Shown piece by piece: positions 8,094 to 16,131 of a DNA stretch of 54,385 nt (the first letter of the stretch is position 1; each line of letters opens with the position of its first letter). This stretch comes from Bacillota bacterium (GTDB taxonomy: Bacteria; Bacillota; Dethiobacteria; DTU022; UBA8154): positions 1 to 54,385 of the forward strand of contig JAUSPO010000158.1 in NCBI GenBank assembly GCA_030656575.1, in the 5' to 3' direction. The notes below the pieces were generated by a model that was not told the DNA's origin, did no database searches, and worked only from the letters and a program-made list of their open reading frames with translations. The position numbers were made by a program, and so were the translations under genes.

Positions 8094-8330
8094 TGGTATC
8101 CTCCTCATTTTTATAATAAAATACCACTATGGACGGGTTTAAGCAATAGTTTTTTTAAAAAAAAACAATTTTATTTATACTTTACAAAAAGGCGTTTTAC
8201 TTTCTAAGAGTTCGCTGATTTATTGCACTGGACTCTTCTCTTTGGTTTTTGATATAAATTGATTACAGGAAGGAAAAGATAGGGAATAGTGGAATAATAA
8301 AGTAAAAGTATAGTTTGAGGAGAAGTTGTG

Positions 8331-9035
8331 ATGTCTCTTTTTGCCATAAGTGATCTGCACCTATCCCTTGGAAGCGAAAAACCAATGGATATTTTCGGAG
8401 ATCACTGGAAAGATCATCATTTAAGATTAAAAGAAAACTGGGAAGCCTCTGTAGAGGAAGATGATACGGTTATCTTAGGAGGAGATCTCTCCTGGGCCAT
8501 GAAGCTGGAAGAGGCCCGGGATGATTTTAATTTTGTTCACAGTCTTCCCGGAAGGAAAGTCATATTTAAGGGAAATCACGATTACTGGTGGCAGAGCTAT
8601 GCAAAAGTGAATGAGGTTTTACCGGAGAGTATTTGTGCTGTGCAGAACAACTACTTTCTTTTTGATGACAGGATCGCTATTTGCGGTACTCGCGGGTGGA
8701 CGCTGGCGGGAGACGAGAGCTCTGAACAGGATCAGAAAGTTTACAAAAGAGAGCTCGGCCGCCTGGAGTTATCCCTCACAAAAGCAGAGGGCGATGGCTT
8801 TAAAAATATTATCGTGGCCCTTCATTATCCTCCATTTCCGCTAAATCGGGAAGAAGAGGGGTTTATCGCGATCATGCGGCAGTTTAATGTAAAAGTATGC
8901 CTTTACGGGCACCTCCATGGTGCTGATCATCAAAGAGCCTTCAATGGGGAAAAGGATAGGATCAGGTATTATTTTGTATCCAGCGATTATCTCAAATTCA
9001 ATCCCCTTCCCATTGATTTAAGCATCTTCAAATAG
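8331..9035 (+). CDS. Calcineurin-like metallophosphoesterase
   Basis: 234 residues, one domain covering the whole protein. All binuclear-metal motifs are visible in order: DLHL (residue 8 on), GGDLSW, KGNHDYW, ALHYPP and YGHLHG. It belongs to the predicted phosphohydrolase group of about this length (COG1768-like); the substrate is unknown. There is no signal peptide, so it is cytosolic. ATG 8331 is preferred over GTG 8328 because TTTGAGGAG lies about 10 bases upstream. It ends one base before the convergent glcD-type gene, with no room for a terminator between them. It is divergent from the fusion gene, across a 237-base gap that is AT-rich and shows no clear promoter. Confidence 0.88.
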   Translation: MSLFAISDLHLSLGSEKPMDIFGDHWKDHHLRLKENWEASVEEDDTVILGGDLSWAMKLEEARDDFNFVHSLPGRKVIFKGNHDYWWQSYAKVNEVLPESICAVQNNYFLFDDRIAICGTRGWTLAGDESSEQDQKVYKRELGRLELSLTKAEGDGFKNIIVALHYPPFPLNREEEGFIAIMRQFNVKVCLYGHLHGADHQRAFNGEKDRIRYYFVSSDYLKFNPLPIDLSIFK

Positions 9036-9036
9036 A

Positions 9037-10449
9037 TTAGTCGAAAATCTTTCCCGGGTTTAGGATATTATTGGGGTCAAAAGCAGCCTTAATTCTTTTC
9101 ATGAGGGCAATTTCCGTTTCTCCCATGAAAAAGGGCATGTAATTTTTTCTCTTGTGACCGATACCGTGTTCGCCGCTAAGGGTACCACCCAGCTGTTGAG
9201 ATGTTTGATATAGTTTTTTCAGCAGCGATGAGGTTGCCTTTTCCCATTCGTCCTGGGGCATTTCTTTATTGGGCAGAAGGTGCACATGGATATTTCCGTC
9301 GCCAAGGTGTCCAAAGCTGTTGCTTTCTAAATTAAATTCAATGGAAAGTCGATTCACTTCATCGATCAAAGCTGGAATGGCTGTTGTTGGAACGACCAGA
9401 TCTTCGGCGATATTACCAGGGTAAAATACCTTCAGCGCATCAGAGACTCCCCGTCTTATGCTCCAGAATCGCTCTCTTGTGGAAGGGGTATTCGCCACGA
9501 ATACATCCAATGCCCCGTATTTAAGAAAGTGATCCGCCACGGCATTGTAATCTTGTTCCACCTGTTCAGAACTTCCGTCTATTTCCAAGAGAAGATAGCT
9601 TTCCGCTTCATCCTGGCAGGGGACCTTCTCCTTAAGCAGGCGGGAGCTCATTTCGATGCTCTTCCGATCCATAAGCTCGATGGCGGCAGGGATGATTCCT
9701 GTCTCCATCATGACCAGAGGCGCTGTTTTTACAGGGGTCTCAATATCTTTAAAAGGGATAAGCAGTAATACAGAGGAAGCGGGAAGGGGCAGTGCTCTGA
9801 GAATAACTTTTGTAAAGATACCCAGCGTCCCTTCCGAACCCACCAGAAGGTTCAATAAGTCATACCCTGTCACATCTTTGAGGCGTTTTCCGCCCAGGTT
9901 AATAATCTCACCTGTAGGGAGGACCACTTCCAGTCCACAGACATAACGTCCGGTTACGCCGTATTTTACTGCCCGCGCTCCCCCGGCATTTTCTGCCACG
10001 TTCCCCCCAATGAAACAATTTTGCAGGCTGAGGGGATAACCGGCGTAAAAAAGGCCTTCGCTCTGCAGCGCCAGATTAATGTCATTGGTTATCACTCCCG
10101 GTTCAACTACGACCATCAGATTCCCCTTATCAATCTCCAGGATTTTGTTCATGCGTTCCAGGGAGAGGAGAAAGCCACCGAAAAGGGGAACTGCGCCGCC
10201 GGAGAGGCCGCTTCCTGCACCGCGGGGTGTGACTGGTATCATTTTTTCATTGGCCAGTTTCATGATCAGCGATATCTCATCTGCGGACTCAGGTTTTATG
10301 ACGACTTCCGGCATTGATGAATACCCAAATTCAAAAATCTCATCATGACTGTAAGACTCCATTTTCTCATGATCATTATAAATAATATTTGCCGGCCCAA
10401 CGATGCTGGCCAGAAGGCCTATTATTTCAGGTGTTACCTTATTGTACAT
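9037..10449 (-). CDS. glcD: FAD-linked oxidase, GlcD type (glycolate/D-lactate dehydrogenase family)
   Basis: 470 residues, the full length of the GlcD subfamily. Residues about 45-185 form the PCMH-type FAD-binding domain (VVIKPESADEIS, PRGAGSGLSGGAVP, NAGGARAVKYGVTGRYV). Residues about 220-468 form the FAD-oxidase C-terminal domain with HLGDGNIHVHLL and the SGEHGIGHKRK signature. These enzymes oxidise 2-hydroxy acids such as glycolate or D-lactate and pass electrons to a partner. The usual partners (glcE, the iron-sulphur glcF, etfAB, a lactate permease) are not beside it, so the electron acceptor is unknown. The ATG at 10449 is supported by GGAGGAAAAG upstream. Substrate is not assigned. 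Confidence 0.88.
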   Translation of the reverse strand: MYNKVTPEIIGLLASIVGPANIIYNDHEKMESYSHDEIFEFGYSSMPEVVIKPESADEISLIMKLANEKMIPVTPRGAGSGLSGGAVPLFGGFLLSLERMNKILEIDKGNLMVVVEPGVITNDINLALQSEGLFYAGYPLSLQNCFIGGNVAENAGGARAVKYGVTGRYVCGLEVVLPTGEIINLGGKRLKDVTGYDLLNLLVGSEGTLGIFTKVILRALPLPASSVLLLIPFKDIETPVKTAPLVMMETGIIPAAIELMDRKSIEMSSRLLKEKVPCQDEAESYLLLEIDGSSEQVEQDYNAVADHFLKYGALDVFVANTPSTRERFWSIRRGVSDALKVFYPGNIAEDLVVPTTAIPALIDEVNRLSIEFNLESNSFGHLGDGNIHVHLLPNKEMPQDEWEKATSSLLKKLYQTSQQLGGTLSGEHGIGHKRKNYMPFFMGETEIALMKRIKAAFDPNNILNPGKIFD

Positions 10450-10544
10450 TTCTATTCTTTTCCTCCAGTACTACGAGATATGAAAAAATTACCCTTACAA
10501 TTCTTTCTCTCTCAAAAAGTTAATTTCCTTCTTTCTTTCAAAAA

Positions 10545-10553
10545 TGGTATAAT
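10545..10553 (+). promoter_or_regulatory. Extended -10 promoter of the PrsA-like gene
   Basis: TGG followed by a perfect TATAAT at 10548-10553, 31 bases before the start codon. No good -35 is seen, which is normal for extended -10 promoters. The same nine bases TGGTATAAT occur before spoVB (12240-12248). Confidence 0.6.
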
Positions 10554-10583
10554 AAAGAGAATTGCGCAAAGGGGGAAATTGAA

Positions 10584-11516
10584 ATGCCTAAAAGGGCGTA
10601 TCAACTCACCGTTTATTTTTTTGTTATTTTATTGCTGATGATCCTAATGTCAGGTTGTGCTGATCCTGTTTCCGAAAAAGTTGTGGTTGCCAGAGTGAAC
10701 GACGAAGATATAGGAAAAAAAGAAGTGCAGGATTATCTGAACCTCATTTATTTATATATTCCGGGTGCCCAGGAGATATATTCCCAGAAAGAATATGCGG
10801 ACATTTTGGAAGAGGACATTATCTGGGCTTTAATCAGGGATAAGATTACCCGGCAGGAAGTTGAAAGACTCGGCCTTTTTGTGAATGAGGAGAAAATTGA
10901 ACAGGATTTTCTACAGGAAAGAGCAGAATTAATTAAGGATATTTACGGATCTGAGGAAGTGTATAACTCCCGTTTAAAAGAATTGGGGTTAAACGAGAAC
11001 TATCTTAAAAAAATGAACAAAAATGCGTATTTATCTCAGGCTCTTTACGAGCATGTTGGTCTAAACGTTACGGAAGAGGAAGCAATGGCTTTTGTGGAGG
11101 GAGACCCGGGTTTTTGGGTGAAACCGGCTCAGGTTTATGTGTTTCAGATTTTAGTGGAAACTAAAGAGGAAGCTCGTAATGTGCATACTCTTCTCATGGG
11201 AGGCGCTGACTTCGTTGCGGTTGGCGAGAAATATTCCATGGACAGTAATATTGAGCTGGGTCACATCAGCGAACAAGACATGCGCGATCCCCTTTTCTTA
11301 GAGACAGCTTTCAGCCTGGAGCCAGGTGAGATAAGTGAACCTGTGGAGATGTCCTACGGATATTATATCATCAAGATTACGGAAAAAGATGAATCAAGAG
11401 ATTCTTCTTTTGAAGAAGTTAAAGATGAAGCGATGGAATTTAAAAAACGTGAGTATTTTGAGCAGTACGTCCAAAAACTGATCCAGGATGCAAATATAGA
11501 AACCTTTAAAAATTAA
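10584..11516 (+). CDS. PrsA/SurA-like peptidyl-prolyl isomerase lipoprotein
   Basis: 310 residues. A signal peptide (hydrophobic YFFVILLLMILM) ends in a lipobox MSGC with the lipidated Cys at residue 25, so it is anchored on the outer face of the membrane. Residues about 35-180 resemble the SurA/PrsA N-terminal chaperone region. Residues about 185-280 form a parvulin rotamase domain: VYVFQILVETKEEA, a GGADFVAVGEKYSMD stretch, then ELGHISEQDM and VEMSYGYYIIKITE. Its role would be folding of exported proteins. The RBS GGGGGAAA precedes the ATG. It is followed by spoVT with an 82-base gap that contains another ribosome site, so they may be separately transcribed. Confidence 0.88.
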   Translation: MPKRAYQLTVYFFVILLLMILMSGCADPVSEKVVVARVNDEDIGKKEVQDYLNLIYLYIPGAQEIYSQKEYADILEEDIIWALIRDKITRQEVERLGLFVNEEKIEQDFLQERAELIKDIYGSEEVYNSRLKELGLNENYLKKMNKNAYLSQALYEHVGLNVTEEEAMAFVEGDPGFWVKPAQVYVFQILVETKEEARNVHTLLMGGADFVAVGEKYSMDSNIELGHISEQDMRDPLFLETAFSLEPGEISEPVEMSYGYYIIKITEKDESRDSSFEEVKDEAMEFKKREYFEQYVQKLIQDANIETFKN

Positions 11517-11598
11517 TGAATAAAACCCCTCCTTGCGTTAAATAATAAAGTAGAACCTTTTAATGTAGAGGAATACAATAAAAGGAGGTATAAATAGA

Positions 11599-12153
11599 TT
11601 GAAGGCAACTGGCATCGTACGAAGAATTGATGATTTGGGCAGAGTCGTTATTCCCAAGGAAATCAGAAGGACCCTGAGAATCCGCGAGGGCGACCCTCTG
11701 GAGATTTTTGTGGACCGCGATGGAGAAGTAATTTTAAAGAAGTATTCTCCTATTGGTGAATTAGGCGAGTTTGCTCAGGAGTACGCTGATTCCCTGCATG
11801 AAGTAATGGGACATATCGCATTAATCGCGGATCGTGACACCATTATTGCAGTATCAGGTGCTCCTAAAAAGGAATTTTTAAACCGCCCTCTCAGTTCGGC
11901 CGTTGAAAAGGTTATGGAAACAAGGAAAAGTGTTCTTATTAATGATACTGCGCAGCATGAGGATTACCGTAATGCCGACGAAGAGAACGCCTCAAAATTT
12001 TATGCAGAAGTTATTGCACCCATAATATCAGAAGGTGACCCAATTGGTGCTGTTTTGATGGGCACAAGGAGTAAAGATGTGAAGCTGGCTGATATGGAAC
12101 TTAAACTGGTGGAAACTGCTGCAGGGTTTTTAGCTAAGCAGATGGAACAGTAA
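11599..12153 (+). CDS. spoVT: Stage V sporulation regulator SpoVT
   Basis: 184 residues. The N-terminal 50 residues form an AbrB/MazE-type swapped-hairpin DNA-binding domain (MKATGIVRRIDDLGRVVIPKEIRRTL). The C-terminal 120 or so form a GAF-like domain. SpoVT is a tetrameric regulator of forespore genes under sigma-G. The TTG start is set by AAAGGAGGT at 11581-11589; the protein then begins exactly at the conserved MKATGIVRR. The position just ahead of a spoVB-like gene and mazG matches Bacillus. A terminator follows at 12195. Confidence 0.96.
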   Translation: MKATGIVRRIDDLGRVVIPKEIRRTLRIREGDPLEIFVDRDGEVILKKYSPIGELGEFAQEYADSLHEVMGHIALIADRDTIIAVSGAPKKEFLNRPLSSAVEKVMETRKSVLINDTAQHEDYRNADEENASKFYAEVIAPIISEGDPIGAVLMGTRSKDVKLADMELKLVETAAGFLAKQMEQ

Positions 12154-12194
12154 CTGCGTCGAAATTGAACTTTGTTACATAACCCAACATTAAA

Positions 12195-12227
12195 AGTGGT
12201 AACATTAATCTTGTTACTGCTTTTTTT
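12195..12227 (+). terminator. Rho-independent terminator of spoVT
   Basis: AGTGGTAACA (12195-12204) pairs over all ten bases (two G-U) with TGTTACTGCT (12212-12221), then a run of T to 12227. Confidence 0.85.
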
Positions 12228-12239
12228 GTTAAAGTAATA

Positions 12240-12248
12240 TGGTATAAT
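12240..12248 (+). promoter_or_regulatory. Extended -10 promoter of the spoVB-like gene
   Basis: TGGTATAAT with a perfect -10 (12243-12248) directly after the spoVT terminator and 16 bases before the first possible start. The leader would be very short. No clear -35. Confidence 0.55.
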
Positions 12249-12264
12249 TGGAGGAGATTTCTAT

Positions 12265-13908
12265 GTGGAGGAGGCCGGAGTTCTTGTGGCGAAGGGGCAT
12301 TCCTTTGTAAAAGGGGCTTTAATTCTTACTGCTGCCGGCCTTTTTGTTCGTTTCATGGGAGCCGGTTTACGTGTGTTTTTGGCAGCCGTTATGGGGGATG
12401 AGGGTATCGGCCTTTATCAGATGGCCTATCCTATTTATACAACACTTCTCGCCATTTCCACTGCCGGTATTCCTATTGCTGTTTCCAAGCTGGTAGCTGA
12501 AAATCTCGCTCACAGGGATTACAGAGGAGCCTTGAGGGTTTTTAAAATCTCTCTCTGGGTTTTAGCGCTCCTGGGAGCTATATTCACTTTGATTTTATAT
12601 TTTGGCGCAGATTTTTTTGTAAGGAATATTGTAAAAGATCCCCGTGCTTTTTATCCTCTTGTGGCTATCTCACCCGCCATCTTTATTGTTACCATACTGT
12701 CAGCTTACCGTGGATTCTTTCAGGGTCAGCAGGATATGATGCCAACAGCAATATCTCAAATTATGGAACAGATTGGCCGGATCGTGATCATCATTGTCCT
12801 GGTCTTTTTGCTTCTCCCCAGGGGATTGGAATTTGCCGCGGCAGGAGCTGCTTTTGGAGCAGTAGCCGGTGCTCTTTTAGGCATGCTGCCCTTATTGTAT
12901 TTTTACTATAAAAACAAGGGTGGTTTTTCCAATAGGATAAAAAAACAGATTATAGAGCGGGATTTTAGTTCCCGGGCTATCCTTTCCCGGATTATCCTTT
13001 TATCAATTCCCATTACCCTGGGAAGCCTTGTTGTTCCCCTCATAAACCTGGTGGACTTAAGTGTTGTCCCCCTGAGGCTCCATGATGCGGGATACTCCAC
13101 CTCAGAGGCGACAGCACTTTACGGGCAGCTTACGGGGATGGCCAGTTCTGTGATCCAGTTTCCCCTGATTCTGACTATTGCCCTGGCCATGACCCTTGTG
13201 CCGGCTATCTCTGAAGCACAGACATTAGGAAACAACTTTCTGGTTCAGAAAAGAACAGAGATTGCCATGCGCTTTACATTGTTTTTCAGCATTCCTGCCT
13301 CACTGGGCCTTTTTGTTTTAGCCGGACCAACGACACTTGTTCTTTTTGAAAATGCCCCTTCAGCTTATCCTCTCTCCATTTTGGCTTTCGGGGTGGTGTT
13401 TTTATCCCTTTATATTGCTACTTCAGGCATTCTGCAGGGTCTGGGTTACGTAATGGAGCCTGTTAAATATATGGTTCTGGGTGCTGTCCTGAAAACTATT
13501 TTAAGCTGGATTCTGACTGCAGACCCAAGCTTACACATCGGTGGAGCTGCTTTTGCTACTGTAATCAGTTTTGCCGTGGCCTCTTTTTTGAATATCAGAA
13601 AGGTAAGCCAGGTTACACAGTGGAAGTTTAACTTTAAAGATTTGGTATTAAAGCCGTTAACGGCGTCAATTTTTATGTCCTGGGGCTCATTTACTGCCTA
13701 CAGAATAATAGTGAACATTATGCCTGCACCTCTTTCACTGAGGATGGCTCAGGCGGTGGCCTTGTTTGCTGCCATCTTATTTGGCTTTGTAATTTTTGTG
13801 ATCGTTCTCTCCCTGATAGGGGGAGTACGGGAAGAAGACCTTACATCCGTACCACGCGTAGGCGGACGGCTCTTAAAAATTGCCCGCCGTTTAAATCTAA
13901 TCAAGTGA
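12265..13908 (+). CDS. spoVB: SpoVB-family MATE/MOP flippase
   Basis: 547 residues with about 14 membrane segments, a polysaccharide/lipid flippase of the MOP superfamily (SpoVB, MurJ-like YtgP, YabM). The N-terminal half begins GALILTAAGLFVRFMGAGLRVFLAAVMGDEGIGLYQMAYPIY, the signature region of SpoVB-type proteins. The family moves lipid-linked cell-wall or cortex precursors across the membrane. Two starts are possible: GTG 12265 behind GGAGGAG (12250-12256), or GTG 12286 behind GGAGGAGG (12267-12274). The conserved part begins after either. Position between spoVT and mazG matches Bacillus yabM, so it may be the yabM orthologue rather than spoVB proper. Confidence 0.9.
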   Translation: MEEAGVLVAKGHSFVKGALILTAAGLFVRFMGAGLRVFLAAVMGDEGIGLYQMAYPIYTTLLAISTAGIPIAVSKLVAENLAHRDYRGALRVFKISLWVLALLGAIFTLILYFGADFFVRNIVKDPRAFYPLVAISPAIFIVTILSAYRGFFQGQQDMMPTAISQIMEQIGRIVIIIVLVFLLLPRGLEFAAAGAAFGAVAGALLGMLPLLYFYYKNKGGFSNRIKKQIIERDFSSRAILSRIILLSIPITLGSLVVPLINLVDLSVVPLRLHDAGYSTSEATALYGQLTGMASSVIQFPLILTIALAMTLVPAISEAQTLGNNFLVQKRTEIAMRFTLFFSIPASLGLFVLAGPTTLVLFENAPSAYPLSILAFGVVFLSLYIATSGILQGLGYVMEPVKYMVLGAVLKTILSWILTADPSLHIGGAAFATVISFAVASFLNIRKVSQVTQWKFNFKDLVLKPLTASIFMSWGSFTAYRIIVNIMPAPLSLRMAQAVALFAAILFGFVIFVIVLSLIGGVREEDLTSVPRVGGRLLKIARRLNLIK

Positions 13909-13976
13909 TAATGCAACTACACGGAAGCCAGGAGTCAGAATGAGAACCCAGCAAGAACGAAGGATCTCGGCGGAGC

Positions 13977-14090
13977 CATGGGGACGGGAATAAGGTAAGG
14001 GGTGTGTCCCCATACCACTTGAAAAATGGGGTGTGTCGCCTTACCAAAGCTAGTGGGAAGACGATGGAACCGTCCCCGTGGCGTAGCGGT
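13977..14090. repeat. Dispersed GGGGACGG/CCGTCCCC repeat, copy A
   Basis: Between the spoVB-like gene and mazG. It starts ATGGGGACGGGAATAAGG, includes two GGGGTGTGTC segments, and ends GACGATGGAACCGTCCCCGTG. The outer arms GGGGACGG and CCGTCCCC are inverted. A close relative of its first part is at 31148-31190. The tandem GTAGCGGTATA at 14083-14106 lies just before the mazG ribosome site. Confidence 0.75.
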
Positions 14091-14118
14091 ATACGTAGCG
14101 GTATAGGAGGACTTATAC

Positions 14119-15597
14119 ATGCACACACTTTTTGTAATCGGGCTTGGCAGGGGTGATGAAAAATCACTGCAGATCCTCAAAGATGAACGCCTTTCCAGCG
14201 TTCGCACGTGTATCTTTCATTCTGCTCCCCCTCACTTTGAAGAATTTCTCCGTAAAAAAAATTTTCGTGTTATAAATTTAAGAGACGCTTTGGAAGTGGA
14301 TGAAGACCAGCCGCTAAAGGACCAGTGCAGGATAACGGCGGAATATATTATTGGAGTACTTAGAGCTGATGGACCATCAGCTTATTTTGTTCCCGGAAAC
14401 CCCTGGAGAGGAGAAATAGTAGTTAGAGAGCTAAGCTTCCTGCTGGCAAAGGAACAGGATTCTCTGCAGATTTTACCCGGTGAGGATATTTGGGGTGATC
14501 TTCTGGCTTTTTCCGGTGACCGGGATGGACAGGATAATTTTTCCGGAGGAGTTACGATCATTGATGCTCATTCTCTGGAAGAGGTTAGAGATCTGCCAAA
14601 AAACGAGCTGATCATTTCCCACCCCTGCAGCAGGCAGCTCATCTCTGCCATAAAAAAACGACTGCTGTTGTTTTATCCACCTGAACATGATATTAATGTT
14701 CTGCAGTATGACAGGACAGGTAGGCTTTTCCTGAAAGAATCAAAGCCCTTGGGACAGATTGAGGAAGCGGGTATTTTTCACTGTTGGACTTTTTTTCATC
14801 TTGCTCCCTCTCCATATTATTCTGTGGGGGATATGGCTGATCTGATGGAACGTCTTCGCTCACCTAAGGGTTGCCCCTGGGACAGGCAGCAGGACCATCT
14901 TTCCCTAAGGCCGTTTCTTCTGGAGGAGGCCTATGAGGTCCTGGATGCCCTAAACAGGGAAAACGCTCAGGATCTTTGTGAAGAACTGGGGGATCTCTTC
15001 CTGCAGGTTATTTTCCACAGTGAATTGGCCCGGGAGAAAGGGCATTTTACCCTCTGGCAGGTTGTGGATGGTATCACCAGAAAAATCTTTCGGCGGCATC
15101 CTCACGTATTTCAAAATGAGAAAGTTCAAAATGCCCGTGAGGTTAGATTAAAATGGCAGGAAATCAAGAAAAGGGAAAAAGGTCAGGGTAGTGAAGAAAG
15201 GTTTAAGATGCCAAAGGAACTTCCTGCTCTTATGAGAGCTCAAAAGGTTCAAAAAAGAGCTGCTGATTTAGGGTTTGATTGGCCGGATATAAGCGGCGCC
15301 ATAAAAAAAATTGAAGAAGAGGCAAGGGAGTTAAATGATGCATATCAGGCGGGTGAGAAGGTAAAAATAGAGGAAGAAGTCGGAGATCTGTTTTTTGCTC
15401 TGGTAAATACCGCGAGATTTTTGGGGGTTGAGTCGGAAATAGCATTAAGTGGTACCATAGACAAATTTATCAGCCGCTTCAAATACATAGAGGAGCAGGT
15501 ATTGAGCCAGGGTGGTAACTTTTCAGATTTCTCACTGGACGAGTTGGATCACTGGTGGGAAGAGGCTAAAACATTAGAAAAGCAGTTAAAACCATGA
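14119..15597 (+). CDS. mazG: MazG with N-terminal tetrapyrrole-methylase-like domain (YabN)
   Basis: 492 residues. The N-terminal 220 or so resemble SAM-dependent tetrapyrrole methylases (MHTLFVIGLGRGDEKSLQIL, then YFVPGNPWRGEIVVREL), as in Bacillus YabN; this part is rather degenerate. The C-terminal half holds two MazG nucleotide pyrophosphohydrolase repeats: LRSPKGCPWDRQQDHLSLRPFLLEEAYEVLDAL with EELGDLF, then KIEEEARELNDAYQAGE with EEEVGDLFFALVNTARF. The EExxE/ExxD metal ligands are visible in both. It hydrolyses nucleoside triphosphates to monophosphates. GGAGG at 14107-14111 and ATG 14119 fix the start. hup follows 26 bases later and is probably co-transcribed. Confidence 0.95.
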   Translation: MHTLFVIGLGRGDEKSLQILKDERLSSVRTCIFHSAPPHFEEFLRKKNFRVINLRDALEVDEDQPLKDQCRITAEYIIGVLRADGPSAYFVPGNPWRGEIVVRELSFLLAKEQDSLQILPGEDIWGDLLAFSGDRDGQDNFSGGVTIIDAHSLEEVRDLPKNELIISHPCSRQLISAIKKRLLLFYPPEHDINVLQYDRTGRLFLKESKPLGQIEEAGIFHCWTFFHLAPSPYYSVGDMADLMERLRSPKGCPWDRQQDHLSLRPFLLEEAYEVLDALNRENAQDLCEELGDLFLQVIFHSELAREKGHFTLWQVVDGITRKIFRRHPHVFQNEKVQNAREVRLKWQEIKKREKGQGSEERFKMPKELPALMRAQKVQKRAADLGFDWPDISGAIKKIEEEARELNDAYQAGEKVKIEEEVGDLFFALVNTARFLGVESEIALSGTIDKFISRFKYIEEQVLSQGGNFSDFSLDELDHWWEEAKTLEKQLKP

Positions 15598-15623
15598 TAT
15601 AAGAAGGAATAGGAGGGCTAACA

Positions 15624-15896
15624 ATGAATAAGGCTGAACTTATCACGAATGTGGCACAAAAGTCAGAGCTTACAAAAAAAGATGCAGAAAAAGCTATTAA
15701 TGCACTTTTTGAGACGGTGAGCGATGCGTTGGAAAAAGGTGAAAAAGTACAGGTAATCGGATTTGGCACGTTTTTTACCCGGATGCTGAAAGAAAGGCAG
15801 GGCTATAACCCGGCCAAAAAAGAAACTGTCAAAATGCCTGCAATTAATATTCCCGCTTTTAAGGCCGGGAAAAACCTTAAAGACCGTATTAAGTAA
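15624..15896 (+). CDS. hup: HU-type DNA-binding protein
   Basis: 90 residues, full HU length. The N-terminal helices read MNKAELITNVAQKSELTKKDAEKAI. The DNA-grasping arm region is VQVIGFGTFFTRMLKERQGYNPAKKETVKMPA, ending INIPAFKAGKNLKDRIK. The intercalating Pro of the arm is in GYNPAKKE. The arm reads FFTRMLKERQ instead of the common FEVRERAAR, so it is a somewhat divergent HU. AGGAGGG precedes the ATG. In Bacillus the mazG-hup neighbourhood continues with the S4-domain gene rqcP (yabO) and yabP; here a repeat and an unrelated 6-kb insert follow. Confidence 0.95.
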   Translation: MNKAELITNVAQKSELTKKDAEKAINALFETVSDALEKGEKVQVIGFGTFFTRMLKERQGYNPAKKETVKMPAINIPAFKAGKNLKDRIK

Positions 15897-16003
15897 TAAA
15901 ATGACCGGAAAGTACTCTGTTGTAAAATCAGGGTAGCATAAGTGGACGTGGGGAAGTTCGGTGAAAGAAATTGAGGAGAGACATGAGTACGGTTCCTGGA
16001 GGA

Positions 16004-16130
16004 GAGATATGGGGACGGTTCGATTGTCTCCGTAGCGTAGCCAAGGTAAGACGATGGAACCGTCCCCATATCTCGGACGTTAGCTAGGAAAGACAAGAGA
16101 ACCGTCCCCATGTCTTTCGTCCCCATGTCT
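16004..16130. repeat. Dispersed GGGGACGGTTC repeat, copy B (perfect 18-bp arms)
   Basis: GAGATATGGGGACGGTTC (16004-16021) and its exact reverse complement at 16057-16074 enclose 35 bases whose ends (GTCT at 16026-16029, AGAC at 16049-16052) also pair, giving a long hairpin. A shorter unit follows: AGACAAGAGAACCGTCCCCATGTCT at about 16091-16115, then CCCCATGTCT again. It ends directly at the stop codon of the minus-strand exporter gene and could terminate transcription from both sides. Confidence 0.85.
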
Positions 16131-16131
16131 T

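Noticed and set aside
11540-11598. Sigma-F/G-like -10 (GAATACAATA) before spoVT
   Set aside because: No matching -35 at the correct distance could be found, so it was not listed as a promoter.
12263-12310. A 15-codon ORF (MWRRPEFLWRRGIPL) overlapping the spoVB-like start
   Set aside because: It has a fair ribosome site but uses the same GGAGGAG as the GTG start of the flippase. It is too short to separate from chance without comparison to relatives.
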